A DNA stretch of 64,000 nt from Candidatus Lutibacillus vidarii (lineage in GTDB: Bacteria; Actinomycetota; Actinomycetes; Actinomycetales; Dermatophilaceae). The translations under genes were made by a program, and so were the position numbers. Of the stretch, positions 55,771 to 64,000 are shown in pieces. The notes beneath the pieces are model-generated. The model saw only the letters and a list, made by a program, of their open reading frames with translations, searched no databases and was not told where the DNA came from. The stretch's first letter is position 1. The number at the start of each line of letters is the position of its first letter. The DNA is taken from positions 1 through 64,000 of the forward strand of contig JADKGA010000002.1 of NCBI GenBank assembly GCA_016717165.1, in the 5' to 3' direction.

Positions 55771-55919
55771 CCGGGTTGGGGGCGCGGACGTGAGGCGGGA
55801 GCAGGACCCGGTTCTCCTTGCCGGGCCAGCTCCCGCGCGGCGCCCCGCCCCGCGCTGGACTCCCCCGCGCTGGAACCCGCCCCGCGCTGGTCACCGCCCC
55901 GCGCTGGACCCCGCCTCGC

Positions 55920-56004
55920 GCATTCAAACGTGCAATAGTCCCGATCCGCGCCCGAATTGCCCCAGTATGCCGGGCGCGGATCGGCGTACTGCACGTTTGA
56001 ACGC
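55920..56004. repeat. 85-bp nested hairpin repeat, copy 2 of 3
   Basis: Nearly identical to copy 1, with the last arm reading TGCACGTTTGAACGC. It begins 234 bp after copy 1. About 60 bp of GC-rich spacer sequence that follows copy 1 (GGTTGGGGGCGCGGACGTGA...) also follows this copy, so the duplicated unit is larger than the hairpin. Confidence 0.85.
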
Positions 56005-56239
56005 CGGGTTGGGGGCGCGGACGTGAGGCGGGAGCAGGACCCGGTTCTCCTTGCCGGGCCAGCTCCCGCCCTGCGCCTCGCCCTGCACGTCGCTCCCGCC
56101 TTGCGCCTCGTTCCCGCCCTGCGCCTCGCCCCGCCGCCGGAACCTGCACCGCGCGGAACCAGCCACGCGCTGGAGCCCCCGCACTGTGTTGGAACCAGCC
56201 ACGCGGTGGAACCCGCCCCGCCGCTGGAACCCACCCCGC

Positions 56240-56324
56240 GCATTCAAACGTGCAATAGTCCCGTTTCGCGCCCGAATTGTCCCAGTATGCCGGGCGCAGA
56301 TCGGCATACTGCACGTTTGAGTGC
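56240..56324. repeat. 85-bp nested hairpin repeat, copy 3 of 3
   Basis: Differs from copies 1 and 2 at several positions (GTTTCGCGCCCG on one inner arm, CGGGCGCAGATC on the other), so the inner stem is weaker, but the outer arms remain. It begins 320 bp after copy 2 and ends 175 bp before the broken ADP-ribosylglycohydrolase remnant. Outside the three hairpins, 55618-56498 contains only GC-rich repeats and no recognised gene. Confidence 0.8.
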
Positions 56325-56498
56325 ACGCCGAGCGACCCTGGAAGCCAGCCAGGCGCCGCCGCATGACGAGGATCAGGAATCCGACCCTGGCTGCGGCCGC
56401 AACATCGGCGCGTGCAGGACGCGCACCGCCCCCGCGCGGTACAACGTCGCGGTGCGCCGCCGTCGAGCCGGAGGAGGCGTCGTCTACCTCGGCGTCCG

Positions 56499-56719
56499 GG
56501 AGCCAGCCGGGTCACCTCGAGCGAGCGCTGCAGGCGGCGGTCCGGATCGGGGATGACACCGACACCGTGGCGGCGATCGCCGGTGCCCTCCTCGGAGCGC
56601 GATATGGCATCGAGGCAATCCCGGCGGTATGGCGCGCCAACGACCACGGCTGGCCGGGCCTGCGGGCCGACGATCTCATCGACCTCGCGGTGCGAACCGC
56701 CGAGTCCGGGCGCCGCTGA
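56499..56719 (+). pseudogene. ADP-ribosylglycohydrolase (DraG-like), C-terminal remnant
   Basis: About 73 residues with the DraG-family C-terminus: LERALQAAVRIGDDTDTVAA carries the paired Asp residues that bind magnesium, followed by IAGALLGARYGIEAIPAVW and HGWPGLRADDLIDLAV. A full enzyme is about 300 residues, and nothing recognisable lies upstream, where the hairpin repeats begin. It is therefore a truncated relic. The frame is open back to 56321, but that part has the look of non-coding sequence. Confidence 0.75.
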
Positions 56720-56913
56720 CCCTGCCTCGAGGCCGCGGCAGCCTCACGGCCGCGGCCGCCCCGGGCGCCGCGGCCCCGGGCGCCGCGGCTTCACGGCGGC
56801 CGCGGCAGCTTCACGGCTCTTGCGGCCCCGGGCTCTCGGCGGCCACGCAGGAGCGACAGGCGACGCGGGCTTGTTGACCGTCGACAACGACGGCGTTCGC
56901 GCGCCAGGACGTC

Positions 56914-59022
56914 TCAAGCCTCCACGGCCAGGACCAGCGGGAGCACTCCGTCGGCCCCCGCCTCCCGCAACGTCCGCGCCGCGACGGCCAAGGTCCAGCG
57001 GGAGGCGGCCAGGTCGTCGACGAGGAGGACCGGCCCCCGCAGGTCCGCGAGAGCGGCCCGCAGCTCGGCGCCGACCTCGAGCCGCCCCCACACCCCGGCG
57101 AGCCGGAAGGCGCTATTCCCACCAGGCTCTCCGGTTGGGCCACCCTCGACGAGCGAGAGCTCGCCGGCATACGGGAGTCGACCGATCGAGGCGACCCCCG
57201 AGGCGACGGACCGGACCAGCGCAGGCCGGGTCCGGGAGGGCATCGAGACCACAGCCACCGGCCGCTGCGCCCATGGCCACGACCGCAGCACGTCGACGAT
57301 GGCGGTGAGTACCGGCTCGGGGGCGGGGGCGTCGGGGGAGCGCAGCAGCTCACGGAGCCGCCCACCCCACCCGAGGTCGGTCAGCCGGGCCAGGGCACGT
57401 CCGGTCTCGGCTCGCGAATCGGGTGCGATCCGCCCGCGAACCGGTATGCCGAACCGGTCCATCCCCGTCGGCCACTGGACCCGGGGCTCGAGCTCGACGC
57501 CGACCCGGGCGAGGGTGGCCGCAGCGAGACGCACGGCCCCGGGCGGCAGCTCGGTCGCGAACCACGGACCGGCACAGATATCGCAGCGCCCGCAGTCCGC
57601 GGCGGTCGGGTCGTCGAGGGCCTCCTGCAGGACCCGCATCCGGCATACCGTCGAGTTCTCGTACCCGACCATGAGATCTTGCTCGCGCCGGCGCGCGGCA
57701 GCGACCCGCTCGTACCGAGCCGTGTCGTAGACCCACGGCTGACCCGTCGCGACCCAGCCGCCGGAGACCCGCTGGACCGCTCCGTCGACATCGAGCACCT
57801 TGAGGAGCAGCTCAAGCCGGGTGCGGCGGATGTCGACGGCGGCCTCCAGTGCGGGGGTGGACAACGCTGCCCCGTCCGCAGCGGCGAGCGCAGAGAGCAC
57901 CGCCTCGGCCTGGTCGCGCCGGGGCATCGACGCCGACGCGAAGTAGGCCCAGATGTCGCGGTCCTCGGTGCCCGGCAGGAGGATGACGTCCGCGCGGTCG
58001 GTGGCCCGGCCGGCCCGGCCGACCTGCTGGTAGTACGCCACCGGCGACGACGGGGCGCCGAGGTGGACGACGAAGCCGAGGTCCGGCTTGTCGAAGCCCA
58101 TCCCGAGCGCCGAGGTCGCGACGAGGGCCTTGACCGAGTTGTCGCGCAGCGCCTCCTCGAGCTGCTCGCGCTCGGCGGGGTCGGTGCGGCCGGTGTAGGC
58201 CCGCACGTCGTGCCCGGCCTCACGCAGCGCCGACGCGGTGTCCTCGGCGGCCGCGACGGTGAGCGCATAGACGATCCCGCTGCCGGGCAGGTCGGGCAGG
58301 TGGGCGACGAGCCAGGCAAGACGCTGCTCGGGCGTCCCCATCGGCAGGACCCCCAGCCGCAGCGAGTCCCGCGCGAGCCCTCCGCGCTGGGTCGAGACCG
58401 CGTGCCCGCCCGCGCCGAGCTGTTCAACGACGTCGTCCACCACCCGGGCGTTGGCGGTGGCGGTCGTCGCGAGCACCGGGGTGCGCTCGGGCAAGGTGGT
58501 GAGCAGGTCGCGGATCCGCCGGTAGTCCGGGCGGAAGTCGTGCCCCCAGTCGCTGATGCAGTGGGCCTCGTCGACGACGAGCAGGCCGCAGCGCGCCGCG
58601 AGGTCGGGCAGCTGCTCGTCGCGGAACCTCGGGTTGTTGAGCCGCTCCGGGCTGACCAGGAGGACGTCGACGGAGTCGGCGAGCAGCTCGGCCCGGACCC
58701 TCCCCCAGTCCTCCGGGTTGGCCGAGGAGATCGACTCGGCCCGGATGCCCGCCCGCGCCGCCGCGCCAACTTGGTCGCGCATCAGGGCCAGCAGCGGTGA
58801 GACGAGCAGAGTCGGGCCGGCGCCCCGCGCCCTAAGCAGCGCGGTCGCGACGAAGTACACCGCCGACTTCCCCCATCCGGTCCGCTGGACGACCAGCACC
58901 CGTTCGCGCCGCTGCACCAAACCCTCGATCGCGTCGAGCTGCCCGTCGCGGAAGTCGGCGTCCGCCCGCCCGACCAGGGCCCGCAGCGCAGCCCTGGCCT
59001 CGTCGGCGAGCGGAGTCGTCAT
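56914..59022 (-). CDS. recQ: RecQ-family DNA helicase with C-terminal phosphoribosyltransferase-like domain
   Basis: A 702-residue 3'-5' helicase. Residues 20-350 form the ATPase core: LVVQRTGWGKSAVYF (Walker A, GWGKS), VVDEAHCISDWGHDFRPDYR (DEAH box and aromatic-rich loop), LATTATA, and VATSALGMGFDKPDLGFVVH with YYQQVGRAGR (motifs V and VI). A Cys cluster (VCRMRVLQ ... CGRCDIC) binds zinc. There is no HRDC domain; instead the last 200 residues end in GPVLLVDDLAASRWTLAVAA, the PRPP-binding motif of type I phosphoribosyltransferases. This fusion is known in actinobacteria and its purpose is not settled. Confidence 0.92.
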   Translation of the reverse strand: MTTPLADEARAALRALVGRADADFRDGQLDAIEGLVQRRERVLVVQRTGWGKSAVYFVATALLRARGAGPTLLVSPLLALMRDQVGAAARAGIRAESISSANPEDWGRVRAELLADSVDVLLVSPERLNNPRFRDEQLPDLAARCGLLVVDEAHCISDWGHDFRPDYRRIRDLLTTLPERTPVLATTATANARVVDDVVEQLGAGGHAVSTQRGGLARDSLRLGVLPMGTPEQRLAWLVAHLPDLPGSGIVYALTVAAAEDTASALREAGHDVRAYTGRTDPAEREQLEEALRDNSVKALVATSALGMGFDKPDLGFVVHLGAPSSPVAYYQQVGRAGRATDRADVILLPGTEDRDIWAYFASASMPRRDQAEAVLSALAAADGAALSTPALEAAVDIRRTRLELLLKVLDVDGAVQRVSGGWVATGQPWVYDTARYERVAAARRREQDLMVGYENSTVCRMRVLQEALDDPTAADCGRCDICAGPWFATELPPGAVRLAAATLARVGVELEPRVQWPTGMDRFGIPVRGRIAPDSRAETGRALARLTDLGWGGRLRELLRSPDAPAPEPVLTAIVDVLRSWPWAQRPVAVVSMPSRTRPALVRSVASGVASIGRLPYAGELSLVEGGPTGEPGGNSAFRLAGVWGRLEVGAELRAALADLRGPVLLVDDLAASRWTLAVAARTLREAGADGVLPLVLAVEA

Positions 59023-59078
59023 ACCGGTGAACCTACGGGACGCAACCGACAGCGGTGGTGCGCGGTGATGATGGACCC

Positions 59079-59678
59079 ATGCGCCCGCTCACCCTCCCTG
59101 GCACCCTCACCGATGCCGCGGGCACCGTTGCGGTGGCCTGGCAGGTCAGTCCTCTGGTCGGGCCGGGCGGCGAACGCACGTATGCCGTGTCTGGTGTCGT
59201 CCGAGGGGTGGAGTGCAGCGGGCCGGGGTTCGAGGCGCTCGGGCTGGTCGACTGCGTCATCACGGCCACCTTGCCCGGGTTGGTGACCTCCGACGCGGGG
59301 ACCGTGCCGGAGCGCCTGGTCATGCGGATGACGATCACCTGGTATGCCGAGTGCACGGTCGAGGTCGGCGGTTCCTCGACCGGCGAGGGTGTTGCGGGCT
59401 CTTCGGCGGGCCGGACCTCCCTGGCTGAGGCGCTGGCCTTCCTGGATGCGGGCCGGCCGGGGCGGTACGTCCGGGGCTGCGCGACCTGTCGGCTCGCTGG
59501 GCCTGCTCCGGGTGGCCCGCGAGTCATGGGCCTGGCGTGCTATCGGGACGCGGCGGCGGCATACCTCGTCGGTTCGGCGGCAGAGCGGGCCGCCGTGCCG
59601 GTGACCGAGGTGGTACCGGACTTCTGGTGGTGCGACGAGTACGAGGCGTCCCGCGTCGGGCGTGCGGACTCCTTCTGA
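59079..59678 (+). CDS. uncharacterised protein with a CxxC and WWCDEYE C-terminus
   Basis: A 199-residue protein of no family I can name with confidence. The N-terminal half is beta-rich (LPGTLTDAAGTVAVAWQVSP, MRMTITWYAECTVEVG). The C-terminal half contains CATCRLAGPAPGG, a third Cys in GLACYRD and WWCDEYE, a set that could bind a metal. No signal peptide. ATG 59079 is used; an upstream GTG at 59055 is less likely. It is divergent from recQ with a 56-bp gap. Confidence 0.6.
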   Translation: MRPLTLPGTLTDAAGTVAVAWQVSPLVGPGGERTYAVSGVVRGVECSGPGFEALGLVDCVITATLPGLVTSDAGTVPERLVMRMTITWYAECTVEVGGSSTGEGVAGSSAGRTSLAEALAFLDAGRPGRYVRGCATCRLAGPAPGGPRVMGLACYRDAAAAYLVGSAAERAAVPVTEVVPDFWWCDEYEASRVGRADSF

Positions 59679-59711
59679 CCGCTGACGGCGTCTGCCGTTG
59701 AGGTGTCGATC

Positions 59712-59824
59712 CCCGGTCGAGTGAGAGATGTCGACGTCAGGGTGTCGATTGCTCGACCGGGCGTGCCGCTTGGGCCTGGGGCGCCAGTTGGGTTCGGCTG
59801 AGAGGTATCGACGTCAGGGTGTCG
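59712..59824. repeat. hairpin and 77-bp-spaced direct repeat between convergent genes
   Basis: CCCGGTCGAG (59712-59721) and CTCGACCGGG (59752-59761) are exact inverted copies, a likely bidirectional terminator stem. TCGACGTCAGGGTGTCG occurs at 59731-59747 and again at 59808-59824. The second lies inside a weaker stem of similar design. Confidence 0.6.
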
Positions 59825-59859
59825 GTTGCTCTCACCCGACCGCGCGGGGAGGAGGTGGC

Positions 59860-61821
59860 TCAGACCCAGTCGTACTCGTTGGCGGTCGCGCCCCCAGACA
59901 GCCGGGCGTACCCGGGGCCGCGGTCGAAGAAGGGCTCGGCGTCTGGCCGCTCCGCCCGCATCCTGGCCCGCAGCTCGTCCGACCCCGGGATATCGATGAC
60001 CGGGTCGTCTGCCGGACCGGTGGCGATGACGCCGTAGTCCGCCCGAGCCCCTTCGAAGGACACCTTGCCCCACCGCAGGTCCCGCTCCACCTCGTCGTAG
60101 GGCCGGGTGAGCGGGTCTCCCCAGCCGCCGCCACCGGTGGTGCGGATCCTGATGACCTGGCCGGCATACACCGGTTCGTCATCGGCGAGAGCGTCCACAT
60201 CACGCTCGGTCGGCCCACCGAGGTCGATGGTGACCTGGAAGGGCCGGCCGGCCTTGCCGCCCTTGACCCCCCAGCAGGCGAGGATCGACCGGTCGGCGAT
60301 CGACATGAAGTGGGCGTCCTTGAGCATGCGGATGTGCTTCTCGTAGCCCAGCCCACCGCGGTAGCGCCCCGCGCCGCCGGAGTCGACCGCGAGCCCGAGC
60401 CGCTCGACCCGGAACGGGAAGCGGGACTCGGTGAACTCGGTCGGGAGGTTCCGCGAGTCGGGGACGACGTGGATCGTGTCCTCGCCGTCGGAGTAGTAGC
60501 GCCCGCCCGACCCACCGCCGAGCACCTCGCGCATGAGGTAGTCGTTGCCGTCGAGGTCCTTGCCCCAGACGCCGGTGTACCGGATCGTCTCCTGGTCCGC
60601 GGGCATCCGGCCGTCGACCGCCTTGGCCACGGCGCCGGCGAGCACGCCGAGGAGGCGGAGGATGACGAAGGTCCGCGCGTTCGTCGGCGCCGGGAAGATC
60701 GGCGTGAGCAGCGTCCCCTTCTCCGGGAAGCGCATCTCCAGCAGCGGGACCACGCCCTCGTTGACGTCGAGCTCGGCCATCCGCTCCGGGGTGTCGGCGA
60801 GGTTGCGCAGGATCGGGGCGATCCACTTCGCGAGGAAGTTGCCTCCGGCGTAGTCGCCACAGTGGTTGATCGGGCCCTTGGCCTGCGGGGCGGTGCCGGT
60901 GAAGTCGATGATGAGCTTGGGGCCGCCGTCCCCGGGGCCGGGGCCGCCGGTCGAGGTCTTCGTCAAGGTGATCCGCTGGGTGTGCAGCTTGGGGTCGTCG
61001 ACGCCGTCGTGCTCGGCGTAGTCCTCCCACACGTAGACCCCGTCGGGGATCTTCGCGAGGATCTCCCGCCGGTACGTCTGGGTGGTCTGCTCAAGGATCG
61101 CGTCGAAGGCCGCCTCGACGGTCGCGCGCCCGTACCGGGTGAACAGCTCGGCCAGCCGACGCGCACCCATGAGGCAGGCCGAGCACTCGGCGTCGAGGTC
61201 CGCGGCGAGGGAGTCCGGCATCCGCGAGTTGCGGGTCATGATCTTCAGCGCCGACTCGTTGGGCACGCCCTGGTCCCACAGCTTGATCGGCGGCACCATG
61301 AGGCCTTCCTCGTAGACGCTCGTCGCGCCGGACGGCATCGACCCGGGGCAGGCCCCGCCGATGTCGTCGTGGTGCCCGAAGGCCTGGACGAAGGCGACGA
61401 CCTCACCCTCGTGGAAGACCGGCACGGTGACGCAGAGGTCGGGCAGGTGCCCGATGCCGCCCTCGGAGGCGTAGACGTCGTTGTGGAAGAAGACGTCGCC
61501 CTCCTTCATCGTCTCGATCGGGTAGTCGCGGGCGACCGGGTGGACCAGCGCCGAGTAGGACCGTCCGGTCAGCTTGCGCAGGTGCCGGTCGTGGATGCCG
61601 GCGCGGAAGTCGTGCGCGTCGCGGATCATCGGTGACCTCGACGTCCGCCCGATGGCCGTCTCGACCTCCATCTCGACGCTGGCCAGCGACCCTTGGACGA
61701 TCTCGACGACGATCGGGTCGACGACAGTCCCGTCGGGGGTCAGTCTCCCGCCATAGTGGTATGACGGACCGGCCGTCGACGCCGCGGGCACCGGTGCGTG
61801 GGAGTGCGTGTGCGCGCTCAT
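59860..61821 (-). CDS. hyuB: hydantoinase B / oxoprolinase family subunit
   Basis: A 653-residue protein of the HyuB family, partner of HyuA in N-methylhydantoinases, 5-oxoprolinase and acetone- or acetophenone-carboxylase-type enzymes. Landmarks are PIVVEIVQGSLASVEMEVET, HPVARDYPIETMKEGDVFFH, GHLPDLCVTVPVFHEGEVVA, GHHDDIGGACPGSMP, FTGTAPQAKGPINHC and the Gly-rich TGGGGWGDPLTRP near the end. A His-rich start (MSAHTHSHAP) may bind metal. The ATG overlaps the hyuA stop (ATGA, 61818-61821), so the two subunits are made together. The real substrate cannot be told from sequence. Confidence 0.9.
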   Translation of the reverse strand: MSAHTHSHAPVPAASTAGPSYHYGGRLTPDGTVVDPIVVEIVQGSLASVEMEVETAIGRTSRSPMIRDAHDFRAGIHDRHLRKLTGRSYSALVHPVARDYPIETMKEGDVFFHNDVYASEGGIGHLPDLCVTVPVFHEGEVVAFVQAFGHHDDIGGACPGSMPSGATSVYEEGLMVPPIKLWDQGVPNESALKIMTRNSRMPDSLAADLDAECSACLMGARRLAELFTRYGRATVEAAFDAILEQTTQTYRREILAKIPDGVYVWEDYAEHDGVDDPKLHTQRITLTKTSTGGPGPGDGGPKLIIDFTGTAPQAKGPINHCGDYAGGNFLAKWIAPILRNLADTPERMAELDVNEGVVPLLEMRFPEKGTLLTPIFPAPTNARTFVILRLLGVLAGAVAKAVDGRMPADQETIRYTGVWGKDLDGNDYLMREVLGGGSGGRYYSDGEDTIHVVPDSRNLPTEFTESRFPFRVERLGLAVDSGGAGRYRGGLGYEKHIRMLKDAHFMSIADRSILACWGVKGGKAGRPFQVTIDLGGPTERDVDALADDEPVYAGQVIRIRTTGGGGWGDPLTRPYDEVERDLRWGKVSFEGARADYGVIATGPADDPVIDIPGSDELRARMRAERPDAEPFFDRGPGYARLSGGATANEYDWV

Positions 61822-63962
61822 GAGGCGCTCCTTTCCCCGAGGCCGGGTCGGCCGGCACCATTGTCGGCACGGGAGATGACGAGGTTGCCGTAGGTGTCGA
61901 CGAGGACGGCGAAGCCGGGGTGGACCGGCACGGTCGACCCGAACTCCTCGATGATGGCCGGCCCGACGAGGCGGTCGCCAGGGCTCAGCAGGTCGCGCGC
62001 ATAGACCGGGGTGTCGACATACCCGATCTCGGTGTCGAAGCACACTGGCCGGATGGCGGTACGACAACGGGAGGTGACATCGGAGCCGTCGCCCTCGGGC
62101 AGGTGGGCCAGCGACGGCCGGGTGATCGGGCCGACGCCGGTGACCCGGAGGTTGACCCACTCGACCTGCTGGCGCGGGTCGCCGGCGAAGTCGTACCCGT
62201 ATAGCGCGCGGTGCTCGCGGTGGAAGGTGGCCGCCACCTCGTCGGCGACCGCGGAGTCGAGCTCGCCGTCGGGGACCGGGACCCGCACCTCGAAGGCCTG
62301 CCCGAAGTACCGCAGGTCCGCAGTCCGGGAGAAGAGGTGTTCGGCGGCCGGGAAGCCCTCGCGGTCCAGCGCGGCGGCGGCCCTGGCCTGCAGGTCGTCA
62401 TACGTGGCTTGGACGTGGGGGAGGTCCAGCGCGGCGTGCTTGGCGACGGCAGTCTGGACGTAGTCGTTCTTGACGTCCACGGTGAGCAGCCCGAAGGCGG
62501 ACACCGTGCCCGGTGAGCGGGGGACGACGACGCCGGCGAGGTCGAGGATGTCCATGAGCCGGCAGGCCAGGAGCGAGCCGGAGCCACCGAAGGTCGTCAG
62601 GGTGAAGTCACGGACGTCAAGGCCGCGCTTGACCGAGACCTGGCGCAGCGCGTTCGCCTGGTTCCAGGCGGAGATCTCGAGGATGCCCACCGCGCACGCG
62701 GTCGGGTCGAGGCCGAGCCGGTCGGCCAGCTCGGTCACCCCCGCGCGGGCGGCCGAGACGTCGAGGGGGATCTCGCCACCGAGCAGGTGCGGGGGGATCC
62801 GGCCGAGGATGACGTGGGCGTCGGTGATGGTCGGCTCGGTGCCGCCCTTGGTGTAGCAGATCGGGCCGGGGTCGGCGCCCGCGGACCTCGGTCCGACCTT
62901 GAGCGTCCCCTCCGGTGAGATCCACGCGATCGAGCCGCCGCCGGCGCCGACGGTGACGACGTCGATCATCGGGATCTTGCTCGGGAAGGCTCCGACATTG
63001 CCTTCGGTGGTCAGGGTCGGTTCACCGTCGAGGACGACCGAGACGTCGGTCGACGTGCCGCCGCCGTCGCAGGTGAGGACCTTGTCGAAGCCGGCCTTGT
63101 GGGCGACCAGCGCCGCACCGAGCGCGCCGGCGGCCGGTCCGCTGAGGACGGTGGTGATCGGCTGGTGGACCACCTCGTCCGCGGAGAGCACTCCGCCGTT
63201 GCTCTTCATGACATAGAACGGGAGGTCGGTCCGCTCGGTCCGCGCCTCGTCGAGGAACTGGTCGAGCCGGTCGTGGATATTCCTGACATAGCGCGCGACC
63301 CGGGGCTTGACCGCGGCGTCGACCAGGGTCGTCATACTGCGCTCGTACTCGCGGTACTCGCGCAGAACGTCGGAGGAAATCGAGACGACCGCGTCCGGGT
63401 GCTCGCGGCGGAGCACCTCGCGCATGGCCAGCTCGTGCTCGGGGTTGGCGTACGAGTGGAGGAAACAGACCCCCAAGGTGTCGATGCCCCGGTCACGGAA
63501 CCACCGCGCCACCTCGACCGCGCGGGACTCGTCGAAGGGCCGGACCTCGGCTCCGGTGACGTCGAGCCGACCGCCGACGGTCTTGACGAGGTCGGCGGGG
63601 ACGATTCTCGGTGGCTTGACCCAGAAGTAGGAGTTGCCGTACCCGTCGGGCACGGCCTGCCGGGCGATCTCGAGGATGAACTCGTAGCCCTCGGTGGTGA
63701 TGAACCCGAGCCGCTCGACCTTCCCCTCGAGCAGCTGGTTCGTCGCGACCGTGGTCCCGTGGCTGACCGCCGTGACGTCGGCGCCGGTTGCTCCCATCAG
63801 CGCGAGGACTCGGTGCATCCCGTCGATGAAGCCGTCGGCCGGGTTCGACGGTGTCGAGGGGGTCTTCGTCGTGACCAGCTCGCCGCTGTCCTCGTCAAGG
63901 GCGACGACGTCGGTGAAGGTGCCACCGGTGTCGATGCCGATGCGAATCCGTCGGGTCGTCAT
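61818..63962 (-). CDS. hyuA: hydantoinase A / oxoprolinase family subunit
   Basis: A 714-residue ATP-dependent subunit with an actin/hexokinase-like fold. The phosphate-binding motif IGIDTGGTFTDVVALD is at the N-terminus, followed by VSHGTTVATNQLLEGK, VMKSNGGVLSADEV, TVLSGPAAGALGAALV, CDGGGTSTDVSVV, VGAGGGSIAW and RSAGADPGPICY. It activates an amide carbonyl or substrate by phosphorylation for its HyuB partner. Hydantoin, 5-oxoproline or a related ring is possible, and the nearby nucleobase genes favour a ureide-type compound. The ATG 63962 lies 38 bp from the window edge, and a GGAGGAGCCCC ribosome site precedes it. Confidence 0.93.
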   Translation of the reverse strand: MTTRRIRIGIDTGGTFTDVVALDEDSGELVTTKTPSTPSNPADGFIDGMHRVLALMGATGADVTAVSHGTTVATNQLLEGKVERLGFITTEGYEFILEIARQAVPDGYGNSYFWVKPPRIVPADLVKTVGGRLDVTGAEVRPFDESRAVEVARWFRDRGIDTLGVCFLHSYANPEHELAMREVLRREHPDAVVSISSDVLREYREYERSMTTLVDAAVKPRVARYVRNIHDRLDQFLDEARTERTDLPFYVMKSNGGVLSADEVVHQPITTVLSGPAAGALGAALVAHKAGFDKVLTCDGGGTSTDVSVVLDGEPTLTTEGNVGAFPSKIPMIDVVTVGAGGGSIAWISPEGTLKVGPRSAGADPGPICYTKGGTEPTITDAHVILGRIPPHLLGGEIPLDVSAARAGVTELADRLGLDPTACAVGILEISAWNQANALRQVSVKRGLDVRDFTLTTFGGSGSLLACRLMDILDLAGVVVPRSPGTVSAFGLLTVDVKNDYVQTAVAKHAALDLPHVQATYDDLQARAAAALDREGFPAAEHLFSRTADLRYFGQAFEVRVPVPDGELDSAVADEVAATFHREHRALYGYDFAGDPRQQVEWVNLRVTGVGPITRPSLAHLPEGDGSDVTSRCRTAIRPVCFDTEIGYVDTPVYARDLLSPGDRLVGPAIIEEFGSTVPVHPGFAVLVDTYGNLVISRADNGAGRPGLGERSAS

Positions 63963-64000
63963 GGGGCTCCTCCTCGGGCGTCGCTGTCGGCGGGGGTGGG

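Noticed and set aside
55686..56324. tRNA or other known RNA genes in the hairpin repeats
   Set aside because: The stems lack a cloverleaf, conserved T-arm or anticodon arm, and all three copies are near identical to one another rather than to any RNA family I know.
56321..56498. The N-terminal part of the ADP-ribosylglycohydrolase gene
   Set aside because: The frame is open but the sequence is Arg/Ala/Pro-rich without family motifs, and it begins inside the third hairpin.

Overview
The window comes from a high-GC actinobacterium. GC-rich codon use, frequent GTG starts, a TatD-free but typical actinobacterial gene set (MMPL and YhgE exporters, paired DUF202 proteins, a PucR regulator, a RecQ with a C-terminal phosphoribosyltransferase domain) and TTGTCCACA-type DnaA boxes all fit. 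The family Intrasporangiaceae is a guess from overall flavour, not shown here.

Layout. Positions 1-8,300 hold ordinary genes read through many small indels: the 3' end of argS, an exported protein / ApbE / ferric-reductase-like trio, a PH-domain protein, an ABC-2 permease and ATPase, a histidine kinase and response regulator, and upp. Because argS and upp are hit too, and because insertions recur at AGCT, this stretch looks like poorly corrected sequence rather than gene decay. From tadA (8.4 kb) the sequence is mostly clean, with isolated single-base frameshifts. Next come a tRNA-Ser, a lamin-tail protein, a YhgE-like protein, an MMPL exporter fused to an ABC ATPase with a divergent TetR gene, and two DUF202 membrane proteins.

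17.3-39.5 kb is the most unusual part: a 22-kb bidirectional cluster. Seven minus-strand genes with gaps of about 4-55 bp encode five related large modular proteins (A-E, 770-975 residues, no signal peptides, some with Pro-rich or Gly-Thr tracts), a sixth large protein (F), and a two-part enzyme (G) with a terpene-cyclase-like toroid followed by a domain resembling ABBA prenyltransferases. Divergent from them are an M64-type metallopeptidase and three hemopexin-repeat proteins. One of these carries an HxxGxAxD...HxH (LAS-type) peptidase domain and another a lysozyme-like domain. I know of no described system with this make-up; the gene organisation suggests a peptidoglycan-active or surface-acting complex, but that is inference.

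39.6-64 kb is largely nucleobase and small-molecule catabolism: a barbiturase/cyanuric-acid-hydrolase family enzyme with carbamate kinase, a CHAD protein, a fused acyl-CoA carboxylase carboxyltransferase with a CaiB CoA-transferase, a rhodanese lipoprotein under a CsoR/CstR-like operator, an AAE-type transporter, a nucleoside-type ABC importer operon with a cytosine-deaminase-like enzyme and a divergent PucR regulator, the RecQ helicase, and a hyuA-hyuB pair cut close to the window end. Several structured intergenic repeats lie between these blocks, including DnaA-box-flanked palindromes, an inverted-terminal-repeat family and a triplicated 85-bp hairpin.
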